From: an uncultured Pelagibacteraceae bacterium
GTDB lineage: Bacteria; Pseudomonadota; Alphaproteobacteria; Pelagibacterales; Pelagibacteraceae
Assembly (NCBI GenBank): GCA_902583585.1
Contig: CACHWN010000005.1
Span: forward strand, 23,248-87,247
Reading direction: 5' to 3'
Length of the DNA: 64,000 nucleotides
Each line of letters opens with the position of its first letter. Position 1 is the first letter of the stretch. Both the position numbers and the translations under genes were made by a program. Positions 27,976 to 35,447 of this stretch are shown here, piece by piece. The notes below the pieces were generated by a model, which worked only from the letters and a program-made list of their open reading frames with translations, ran no database searches and was not told the origin of the DNA.

Positions 27976-28980
27976 TTAAATTCCTGCTTTAATTTTTTTT
28001 GCAACAGATGAAGAAACCCACTTAGACCAAACTTTTTCGTGTTTCTTCATAAACTCAATTGCTGCATCTTCACCTTCAGCTTGATTATCAGTCATGTAAA
28101 CTAACATTGAATTCATCACTGTACCTGGATAAATTCTTTTTTTCATGAATTTCATAGCTTCTGGTCCTGCAGATTTTTTAAAGTTATCGGTAACAACTGA
28201 ATAAACTTCTGAGTCTACCCATCTTGTTTTTTTTGGTGTAGCACATTCTTGTTCTGGTTTTACTACACATTTGTGCCAATTATCATCTCCACCCCACTTA
28301 ACTCCAAAATCTAAAAGTCTCATATCATACTTTCCAATTATTGCAGTTGGGCTCCAATAATAACCAACCCAGTTTTCTCCTCTTTCAACAGCTTTAGCGA
28401 TTGAACCATCAAGTCCTGCTGCTGATCCTGGATCAACTAATTTCCAACCTTTTGCTTCCATATCAAAAGCTTTAAAAAGTTGATTGTTTATCAGTTGGCA
28501 TCCCCAACCGGCTGGACATCCTACAAACGCACCTTTAGATTTGTCTTCAGGATGTGGAAATAGATCAGGTCTTTTTAACAAGTCCTGAACAGTTTTAATT
28601 CCATGTTTTTCCATAGTGTAAGGTGGAACAAACCAACCCTCTCCAAGTCCAGTTATTGGACCTTTATTTACAATATGAATTCTTCCCTCACCCACAGCTT
28701 TTTTAAGTGGACTCATTACTGAATTAGCCCAAAGCTCAGGTGCAACATCCGGTTGACCTTTTTCATTCATAGAAGTGAATGATGGCATCGTGTCACCAGG
28801 TAATAATTCTACCTCGCAACCATATCCTTTTTCTAAAATAATTTTATCAATATTCGCCATTAATGAAGCTGAAGCCCAGTTCATGTTTGCATAAGTAATT
28901 TTTCCGCACGCAGCGTTTGCGATATTATTGAAAAATAAGGCAGCGAATATTACTGCCAGTAGCTTTGTTAATGATCTCAT
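27976..28980 (-). CDS. proX: Glycine betaine/choline-type periplasmic binding protein
   Basis: 334 residues with a signal peptide of about 23 residues ending N-I-A-N-A-A. The mature part fits OpuAC/ProX type II binding proteins, including N-W-A-S-A near the start and aromatic residues such as W-V-G-Y-Y-W-S-P that could form the trimethylammonium cage. The ribosome site is G-rich (TAGGGGGG) just before the ATG. The 135 bp upstream, to zur, show no gene. The substrate is likely betaine, proline betaine or a related quaternary amine. Confidence 0.88.
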   Translation of the reverse strand: MRSLTKLLAVIFAALFFNNIANAACGKITYANMNWASASLMANIDKIILEKGYGCEVELLPGDTMPSFTSMNEKGQPDVAPELWANSVMSPLKKAVGEGRIHIVNKGPITGLGEGWFVPPYTMEKHGIKTVQDLLKRPDLFPHPEDKSKGAFVGCPAGWGCQLINNQLFKAFDMEAKGWKLVDPGSAAGLDGSIAKAVERGENWVGYYWSPTAIIGKYDMRLLDFGVKWGGDDNWHKCVVKPEQECATPKKTRWVDSEVYSVVTDNFKKSAGPEAMKFMKKRIYPGTVMNSMLVYMTDNQAEGEDAAIEFMKKHEKVWSKWVSSSVAKKIKAGI

Positions 28981-29115
28981 TTAACCCCCCTAGAGTTATT
29001 TAATTTTTTAAATAATGTAACAAAATGTAGTGTGTATTGTAACCGGAACACAACTAAAAAGTGAAATATGGAATATATACGTCTGAAATATATTTGATGG
29101 CTTATATAGAAAAAA

Positions 29116-29508
29116 TTACTTACATTTTTTACATAATCCGAAAAATTCTAAGTTAAATCTTTTAAATTTCATTCCTTTTTTATGATTAAAACTCGATAAG
29201 TATTTTGAAAGTTTAGCGTCACTTATTTCATCAACCATCTCGCAACTTTCGCAAATTGAAAATGCTGTAGCTTTAGAAATTTCACAATCTGAACTTCTAC
29301 ATGCGACGAAAGCATTTTTGCTTTCAATTTTATGAATTTTACCCATTTCAATTAACTTGTCTAAAGCTCGGTAAATTTGCTGAGGTGCGTTAATTCCTTT
29401 TTTTTGTACATTAAAAAGTATGGAATAAGCTTTTAAAGGACCTTTTGCTTTTTCGATAATATCCAAAACAATTTGTTGATTTCTAGAAAGTATTTGTACT
29501 TGTGTCAT
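29116..29508 (-). CDS. zur: Fur-family zinc regulator
   Basis: 130 residues. The winged-helix part spans residues 10-75 (Q-Q-I-Y-R-A-L-D-K-L). C-terminal metal sites are C-E-S-C near residue 88 and C-K-K-C at the end. The location directly after znuB-znuC and next to two Zur-type palindromes makes Zur far more likely than Fur. It should repress znuA and znuCB when zinc is sufficient. Confidence 0.88.
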   Translation of the reverse strand: MTQVQILSRNQQIVLDIIEKAKGPLKAYSILFNVQKKGINAPQQIYRALDKLIEMGKIHKIESKNAFVACRSSDCEISKATAFSICESCEMVDEISDAKLSKYLSSFNHKKGMKFKRFNLEFFGLCKKCK

Positions 29509-29531
29509 AAATGTAAATTACCAATTAAATA

Positions 29532-30335
29532 TCATTTTTTCAATTCAGAATAATTTTTGATCTTAATAAGTGTAAGACAAAATAAAACTAATGCAGCTGT
29601 AATTATCGAAGGTCCGGAAGGGGTATTAATTTCTAAAGATGAAAATAAACCAATTATTACTGATAACAGGCCTCCTATAATTGATAACTTAACCATCTGC
29701 TTTGGATTGTTAGAAATATTTCTTGCCATTGCAGCTGGCATAATTAACATTCCTGTAATCAGCAAAAGACCTACAATTTTAATTGATATTGCAATTATCG
29801 CTGCTAATAAAACTGTAAAGATTGCATTTACCTTATCAGGATTCATGCCTTCAGCTTCAGCTAGTTCGTGATTAACTGTTGAGGCAAACAAAGGTTTCCA
29901 AATGTATTTTAGTATAAATAAGATTAATGCTCCACCGATCCAAATTATTAAAAGGTCTATTTCATTCACGGCTAGGATGTCTCCAAATAACAATCCCATT
30001 ATATCAAATCGTATTGTAGTTAAAAAACCAATAACAACCAATCCAACTGCAAGAGATGAGTGTGCTAATAAACCTAATAATGCGTCTCCAGGTAGTTTTG
30101 TAGTTTTTTGAAGTTTTAATAATATTAGTGCAATCGCTGATGAAATTAAAAAAACAGAAAATGCTATATTTAATTCAAAAAAGAAAGCTATAGTTACCCC
30201 AAGAAGTGCAGAGTGAGATAATGTATCACCAAAAAAAGATAATCTTCTCCAAATTATAAAACATCCAAGGGGTCCAGTTACTAACGCAATCCCAATTCCA
30301 GCAATTAAAGCTCTTATAAAAAAATCATCTAACAT
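29532..30335 (-). CDS. znuB: Zinc ABC transporter permease
   Basis: 267 residues with about eight helices. It has the ABC-3 family look: the start L-x-x-x-F-x-x-R-A-L-I-A-G-I-G-I-A, G-P-L-G-C-F-I-I-W-R-R near residue 25, and G-D-T-L-S-H-S-A-L-L-G near 38. It begins immediately after the znuC stop codon and precedes zur by 23 nt. Confidence 0.93.
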   Translation of the reverse strand: MLDDFFIRALIAGIGIALVTGPLGCFIIWRRLSFFGDTLSHSALLGVTIAFFFELNIAFSVFLISSAIALILLKLQKTTKLPGDALLGLLAHSSLAVGLVVIGFLTTIRFDIMGLLFGDILAVNEIDLLIIWIGGALILFILKYIWKPLFASTVNHELAEAEGMNPDKVNAIFTVLLAAIIAISIKIVGLLLITGMLIMPAAMARNISNNPKQMVKLSIIGGLLSVIIGLFSSLEINTPSGPSIITAALVLFCLTLIKIKNYSELKK

Positions 30336-31088
30336 CTATTGTTTCCTTTTTATTGTTCCGTCTGGTGAATGGGTATGATCGTGTTTGTGTTCATATACAG
30401 ATAAAATTGTTGAAGCACGGTCTCCAAACAGTTCTTGATATTTATTGTTGTTAGCTACAGATTGAGGTGTGCCAGAGCAGCAAACATGTCCATTAAGACA
30501 AACTACATAATCTGTGGAAGACATAACAACATGTAAATCGTGAGATATTAATAAAATTCCACAATTAACCTTTTCCGAGATTTCTTTTATTAATTCATAA
30601 AGAGAGATTTCACCTTTAAAATCTACTCCTTGAACTGGTTCATCCAACACCAAAAGATCTGGATTTTTTGCGATCGCTCTTGCAATTAAAACTCTTTGAA
30701 ATTCACCTCCAGATAAATTACTTAAATTATTATTTTTAAGATGTTCAACTCCAGTTAATTTTAAAGCATTTATTATTTCCTCATTACTTAGATTTTGGGT
30801 GAGTAACATAAAATCAACAACTCTTATTGGTAATGTCCAATCTATAGAAATTTTTTGAGGAACATAGCCAACTTTTTCTGTAAATTTTAAAACTTTTCCT
30901 TCTATATTCTTGTAAATACCAAGAGCAATTTTTGCCGTTGTTGTTTTTCCTGATCCATTTGGTCCGATTAAAGTAACAATTTCTCCCCTTTTTACTTCTA
31001 AGGAAACTCCCTTTACTAACCATTTATCGTTTTTAAATAGACCTACGTTTTCTACTTTAATTAATGTCTCTGAATTTAATTTATTCAC
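30336..31088 (-). CDS. znuC: Zinc ABC transporter ATPase
   Basis: 250 residues. Walker A is G-P-N-G-S-G-K-T-T near residue 43, the signature L-S-G-G-E-F-Q-R near 128, Walker B L-L-V-L-D-E-P near 148, and the switch His I-S-H-D-L near 185. Translation starts at GTG (31086-31088), directly beside the Zur palindromes. A histidine-containing tail (E-H-K-H-D-H-T-H) is typical of zinc transport ATPases. First gene of znuC-znuB-zur. Confidence 0.94.
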   Translation of the reverse strand: MNKLNSETLIKVENVGLFKNDKWLVKGVSLEVKRGEIVTLIGPNGSGKTTTAKIALGIYKNIEGKVLKFTEKVGYVPQKISIDWTLPIRVVDFMLLTQNLSNEEIINALKLTGVEHLKNNNLSNLSGGEFQRVLIARAIAKNPDLLVLDEPVQGVDFKGEISLYELIKEISEKVNCGILLISHDLHVVMSSTDYVVCLNGHVCCSGTPQSVANNNKYQELFGDRASTILSVYEHKHDHTHSPDGTIKRKQ

Positions 31089-31113
31089 AATATTTATCCT
31101 TGCATTAATAAAC

Positions 31114-31126
31114 GTTATATTATAAC
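31114..31126. promoter_or_regulatory. Zur operator 1
   Basis: Perfect 6-1-6 palindrome GTTATATTATAAC between the divergent znuC and znuA starts. It matches the core GTTATANTATAAC of the known proteobacterial Zur box. It lies 26 bp from the znuC start and 24 bp from the znuA start, well placed to control both. Confidence 0.78.
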
Positions 31127-31129
31127 ACT

Positions 31130-31146
31130 ATGTTACTTTATAACAT
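31130..31146. promoter_or_regulatory. Zur operator 2, abutting znuA
   Basis: Seventeen bases ATGTTACTTTATAACAT form a 6-5-6 palindrome that matches the longer Zur consensus ATGTTATANTATAACAT at 14 of 16 defined positions. It ends 3 bp before the znuA start codon, so bound Zur would cover the ribosome-binding region or an unusually short leader. Confidence 0.7.
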
Positions 31147-31149
31147 ATT

Positions 31150-32160
31150 ATGAATAAAATACTTAAATTAATTTCAGCTGTATTTATTGCACTTTTCACA
31201 ACCATTTCAGTATCCAAAGCTGAAGTAAAAGTTGTTGCATCAATCAAGCCAATACATTCCTTAGTTAGCTACGTTATGGATGGTGTTGGAAAACCTGATG
31301 TAATTGTGGACGGCTATAATTCACCACATGGATTTAGCCTTAAACCTTCACATGCAAAAATGATTGAAAAAGCTGACTTAATTATTTGGGTTGGTGAAGA
31401 TTTAGAAGCATTCTTAGAAAAACCATTAAATACAATTGCTAAAAAGGCAGTGAATGTAGAAATAATGGACTTGAGTGGAATTAAAAAACTTGAGTTCAGA
31501 GAAAAAAATATATTTGAGGGTCATGATGATCACGGACATGGACATAAGGAGAAAAAACATGATGATCACGGACACGGTCATAAAGAAAAGAAACACGATG
31601 ATCATGGTCATAAAAAAGCTAAACATGATGACCACGGGCATGAGGGACATGCTCACGGTGAACACGATCCACATGTTTGGTTAGATCCAATGAATGCTAA
31701 AGTAATTATAAAAGAAATCGAAAAACAATTAGTTAAATTAGATCCAGGTAACGGCTCTAAATATAAATCTAACTCTAAAAAGGCTCAGACAGAATTAGAT
31801 AACTTAACTAAAAATATTAAAAAAGATCTCAAAGGCAATTTAAGGTTTGTAGTTTTCCATGATGCCTATCAATATTTTGAAAATAGATTTGGTATAAAAG
31901 TTCTTGGAGCTTTAACAGTAAATCCAGATGTTTTACCTGGAGCTGAACAATTATCTGAAATTAGGGAAGTAATCGAACATGAAAAAGTTAATTGTCTATT
32001 TTCAGAACCTCAGTTTAATCCTGCAATTATAAAATCAATAGCAAAAGATACTAAAATTAAAACTGGTGTCCTAGATCCTCTTGGTGCAACTTTAGACAAA
32101 GGTAAAAATATGTATTCTGATCTTTTGCAAAGTATGTACGCTTCCTTTAAAGGTTGTTAG
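31150..32160 (+). CDS. znuA: Periplasmic zinc-binding protein with tandem His-rich loop
   Basis: 336 residues with a signal peptide (about 1-24, ending S-K-A). ZnuA zinc ligands appear as His in S-P-H-G-F near residue 60, His in D-P-H-V-W near 175, His in F-H-D-A-Y near 237, and an acidic residue late in the chain. A mobile His/Asp-rich loop runs from residue 125 to about 172 and is built from tandem repeats (31522-31665). It delivers zinc to ZnuB/ZnuC encoded across the shared operator region. Confidence 0.94.
   Translation: MNKILKLISAVFIALFTTISVSKAEVKVVASIKPIHSLVSYVMDGVGKPDVIVDGYNSPHGFSLKPSHAKMIEKADLIIWVGEDLEAFLEKPLNTIAKKAVNVEIMDLSGIKKLEFREKNIFEGHDDHGHGHKEKKHDDHGHGHKEKKHDDHGHKKAKHDDHGHEGHAHGEHDPHVWLDPMNAKVIIKEIEKQLVKLDPGNGSKYKSNSKKAQTELDNLTKNIKKDLKGNLRFVVFHDAYQYFENRFGIKVLGALTVNPDVLPGAEQLSEIREVIEHEKVNCLFSEPQFNPAIIKSIAKDTKIKTGVLDPLGATLDKGKNMYSDLLQSMYASFKGC
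31522..31665 (+). repeat. In-frame tandem repeat in znuA (His-rich loop)
   Basis: Unit of 36 bp coding HDDHGHGHKEKK, present twice exactly at protein level. A shortened unit (HDDHGHKKAK) and a diverged unit (HDDHGHEGHAHGE) follow. Codons differ between units (gatgat/gatgac, cacgga/cacggt), so the repeats are not brand new. Copy number is likely to vary among strains. Confidence 0.85.
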
Positions 32161-32165
32161 GAAAT

Positions 32166-33608
32166 TTATCTTTCAATAACTAAAGTGTCTTTAGAGCCAC
32201 CACCTTGAGAACTATTCACGATAGTACTGCCTTTTTTAAGAGCTACTCTAGTAAGTCCACCTGTTGTAACCCAAGATTTTTTACCAGTTAAGACAAATGG
32301 CCTGAGATCTAAATGTCTTGGTTCAATTCCTTCCTCAGAAATCGTTGGGTTAGTAGATAAAATTTCTAATGGTTGTGCAATATAATCACAAGGTTTAGCT
32401 TTAATTTTATCTATCATTTTTTCTCTCTCTTCTTTTGAGGCTTTAGGACCAATTAATATTCCATTACCACCTGATCCATTGGTAGGTTTTACAACTAATT
32501 TAGAAATATTTTCAATAACATGATCTTTATGGATTTTTTTTCTACATAAAAATGTTTTTACTTGTTTTAGTTTTGGTTCTTCGTTCAAATAGAATTTAAT
32601 CATTTTATCAACGTAAGAATAGATAGCTTTATCATCTGCAATTCCAGTTCCTGGTGCATTAACAATTCCTACATTGCCTTTACGCCAACATTTAAATAAG
32701 CCAGGCACTCCTAGTAAAGAATGTTTATAAAAAACTTTTGGATCCAGAAAGTTATCATCTATTCTTCTGTATATACAATCAACTTTCATTGGACCTGTTA
32801 CAGTTTTCATATAAACAAAATCTTTTTCGACGAATAAATCTTTACCCTCTACAAGCGCGATACCCATTTGTTCAGCTAAAAATCTATGTTCGAAATAAGC
32901 TGAGTTATATCTTCCCGGAGTTAAAACACACATGTGTGGGTTTCTTGTTTTTCGAGGCACACATTCAAGCATGCAGTGATATAATTTATTTGGATATTGG
33001 TGTACTGAGGAAACTTTATATTTTGTAAATAATTCGGGAAAGACATCTCTCATTACCATTCTGTTTTCAAGCATGTAAGAAACTCCTGATGGAACTCGCA
33101 AGTTATCTTCTAGAACCATAAATTCTCCATCAATATTTCTTATTAAATCTATTCCCGAGATATTTGACCATGCTTTATATTTTGGTGAAAAACCATAGCA
33201 CTCTCTTAGATAAAACGGAGAATTGAAAACCAAATCCTCAGGAATAATATTATCTTTAAAGATTTTTCTGTCGTTATAAACATCGTCTATAAAAAGGTTA
33301 AGAGCTTTTACTCTTTGAAGTAATCCCTTTGAAACTTTAGCCCAATCTTTTTTTAGAATAATTCTTGGAATAATATCTAGAGGCCACTTTTTTTCTTGGA
33401 GTTTTTTCCCAGAAGAATAAACTCGGAAATTTATTCCCCTTGCATTTATTGTACTTGCACAGTTCTTCTCAATTTCGTTTAATTTCTTGATTCCATGTCT
33501 CTCTAAAATGTGAGAGATAATTACAGCTTGCCTACGTAACTTATGGTCAGAGTTTAAGTACTCGTCATAAGTTTTTTTAGAGTCATATTTTTTCCACAAA
33601 TTAACCAT
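32166..33608 (-). CDS. Circularly permuted type 2 ATP-grasp protein
   Basis: 480 residues resembling the DUF404/DUF407 circularly permuted ATP-grasp family: A-R-G-I-N-F-R-V-Y near residue 52, E-D-N-L-R-V-P-S-G-V-S-Y near 165, V-K-P-T-N-G-S-G-G-N-G near 380, and D-L-R-P-F near 440. Family members usually travel with an alpha-E (DUF403) gene, a transglutaminase-like gene and Anbu. Here Anbu is present divergently, but the other two are not adjacent. A peptide-ligase role is presumed for the family; the substrate is unknown. Confidence 0.85.
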   Translation of the reverse strand: MVNLWKKYDSKKTYDEYLNSDHKLRRQAVIISHILERHGIKKLNEIEKNCASTINARGINFRVYSSGKKLQEKKWPLDIIPRIILKKDWAKVSKGLLQRVKALNLFIDDVYNDRKIFKDNIIPEDLVFNSPFYLRECYGFSPKYKAWSNISGIDLIRNIDGEFMVLEDNLRVPSGVSYMLENRMVMRDVFPELFTKYKVSSVHQYPNKLYHCMLECVPRKTRNPHMCVLTPGRYNSAYFEHRFLAEQMGIALVEGKDLFVEKDFVYMKTVTGPMKVDCIYRRIDDNFLDPKVFYKHSLLGVPGLFKCWRKGNVGIVNAPGTGIADDKAIYSYVDKMIKFYLNEEPKLKQVKTFLCRKKIHKDHVIENISKLVVKPTNGSGGNGILIGPKASKEEREKMIDKIKAKPCDYIAQPLEILSTNPTISEEGIEPRHLDLRPFVLTGKKSWVTTGGLTRVALKKGSTIVNSSQGGGSKDTLVIER

Positions 33609-33713
33609 GTATCAATTCTTTATAGTTTAATGCCTTAATCAAATGCACAAATTCGATAATAGCTATGATAATTAAGAATTGAATATTTACTGTTTTTTAA
33701 ATAAGAATTCACC

Positions 33714-34436
33714 ATGACATATTGTATAGGTATTAAGACCAATGAAGGCGTTGTATTAGCGTCTGACTCAAGAACAAACGCTGGTTTAGATAATGTAAAC
33801 ATTTATTCTAAAATGCTTACTTACGACGTTGGCGATAGAACGGTTGTTATAGTTACTTCAGGAAATTTAGCAACTTCACAGGCAGTTTTTAAGTCTATAG
33901 AGAAGGATATAAAAGATAATTCTGCTTTAAATCTTAACAAATGTAAAGATTTTGAGCAAATTGCTTCATATGTTGGAAAACTTACAATCAAGCATTCATC
34001 TCCAGACGGTGTGAACACGGATAGCTTAGTTTTAGGAGCTACATTTATTATTGGAGGACAAATAAGAGGACAGGATTTAGAATTGTACCTCGTTTATCCT
34101 CAAGGAAATTATATAAGACCAGCAGATAGCAAGCCTTACTTAGTAATTGGTGAAGTAAAGTATGGTAAACCTATACTTGATAGAGTTATAACACCAAATG
34201 TATCTATAGGCGATGCATCTAGATGTGCATTGATCTCTATGGACTCAACACTTAAAAGTGATTTAACAGTTGGCCCACCAATAGATATTGCAGTTTATAA
34301 AAAAGATCAGAAAAAATTATCTTACCTTAAGTGTTTAAATACATCTGACGAGGATTACAAAAAAATTTGTAATCAATGGTCTGATAAAGTTCTTCAGGTG
34401 TTTGATACTTTTCCGAAATTTGATTGGGAAAAATAA
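33714..34436 (+). CDS. Anbu proteasome-like protease subunit
   Basis: 240 residues of the Ntn-hydrolase proteasome fold. M-T-Y-C-I-G-I-K-T exposes Thr2 as the nucleophile after Met removal; D-S-R-T-N-A-G follows near residue 18 and T-S-G-N-L-A-T-S-Q-A near 48. These features fit Anbu (ancestral beta-subunit), not HslV. The gene is 105 bp from the divergent ATP-grasp gene, so the two probably share a regulatory region. Anbu's natural substrate is not settled. Confidence 0.88.
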   Translation: MTYCIGIKTNEGVVLASDSRTNAGLDNVNIYSKMLTYDVGDRTVVIVTSGNLATSQAVFKSIEKDIKDNSALNLNKCKDFEQIASYVGKLTIKHSSPDGVNTDSLVLGATFIIGGQIRGQDLELYLVYPQGNYIRPADSKPYLVIGEVKYGKPILDRVITPNVSIGDASRCALISMDSTLKSDLTVGPPIDIAVYKKDQKKLSYLKCLNTSDEDYKKICNQWSDKVLQVFDTFPKFDWEK

Positions 34437-34439
34437 TCT

Positions 34440-35447
34440 TTATGCAAAAACCTCACCCCATGTACCTTTTGTAGATGCTTTAGAATATTCTGTTGCTCTA
34501 CCTTCGAAAAAGTTCATGTGCTCTACTCCGTTAAGCATAGTATCCAACCAAGTTAATGGATTTTTCTTAACGTCGTAAATAGGATTTAGACCTAATTGCT
34601 CTAATCTTCTATTACCAATAAATCTAATGTACTGTTTAACTTCATCCGCAGTTAAACCTTGCATTGGACCCATTTGAAAAGCAAGATCGATAAATGCGTC
34701 CTCGTGGTGAACAATTGTTTTACATGCTTCATAAATTTCGTTTTTTAATTTATCGTTCCAAATTTGTGGTTCTTCTTTAATGAAATCTCTGAAGAGTCTA
34801 ATCATAGAATTACAGTGCAAAGTTTCATCTCTAACTGACCAAGTTACTATTTGACCCATACCTTTCATTTTATTAAATCTAGGGAAGTTTAATAAAATTG
34901 CAAAACTAGCAAACAGTTGTAAACCTTCTGTGAAAGCAGAGAATACTGCCATTGTCATTGCAATATTATGTTTTGATTTTACGTCAAAACCTTGCATATA
35001 ATCGTATTTATCTTTCATTTCTTTATACTGTAAGAATGCTGAATACTCTGTTTCCGGCATACCGATAGTATCTAACAGATGCGAGTAAGCAGCAATGTGT
35101 ACTGTCTCCATTGCAGCAAATGCTGTCATCATCATCAAAACTTCTGTTGGTTTAAATACAGTTGTGTAGTGTCTTAAATAACAGTTATTTACTTCAACAT
35201 CTGCCTGAGTAAAAAATCTAAAGATGTGAGTTAAAAGATTTTTTTCTTCAACCGATAAATTTTTTTGCCAATCTCTAACATCGTCACCAAGGGGCACCTC
35301 CTCTGGCAGCCAGTGAATTCTTTGTTGAGTTAACCAGGCGTCATAACACCATGGATATCTAAAGGGTTTGTAAACTGGGTTTTCTACTAATAAGCCCATT
35401 TTATTAGGCTGGATTATTGTTGGTTTAGTTTTTTCTGCTACTGACAT
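34440..35447 (-). CDS. nrdB: Ribonucleotide reductase beta subunit, class I
   Basis: 335 residues from the start M-S-V-A-E-K; the extra M-F-I upstream is optional. Di-iron ligands and the radical tyrosine are readable in A-D-V-E-V and M-E-T-V-H-I-A-A-Y, where Glu, His and Tyr have the E-x-x-H-x-x-x-Y spacing of the tyrosyl-radical site; a later E-x-x-H is in R-D-E-T-L-H. It is therefore a class I tyrosyl-radical protein. Its start overlaps the nrdA end by about 10 nt. Confidence 0.94.
   Translation of the reverse strand: MSVAEKTKPTIIQPNKMGLLVENPVYKPFRYPWCYDAWLTQQRIHWLPEEVPLGDDVRDWQKNLSVEEKNLLTHIFRFFTQADVEVNNCYLRHYTTVFKPTEVLMMMTAFAAMETVHIAAYSHLLDTIGMPETEYSAFLQYKEMKDKYDYMQGFDVKSKHNIAMTMAVFSAFTEGLQLFASFAILLNFPRFNKMKGMGQIVTWSVRDETLHCNSMIRLFRDFIKEEPQIWNDKLKNEIYEACKTIVHHEDAFIDLAFQMGPMQGLTADEVKQYIRFIGNRRLEQLGLNPIYDVKKNPLTWLDTMLNGVEHMNFFEGRATEYSKASTKGTWGEVFA

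Noticed and set aside
31522-31665. CRISPR-like array
   Set aside because: The repeats are contiguous, in frame and coding, without spacers; no cas genes occur in the window.
31426-31674. Antisense reading frame of 82 residues opposite znuA
   Set aside because: It arises from the His-rich repeat read backwards, giving Met/Ile/Val-rich low-complexity sequence; no start context or neighbours support it.
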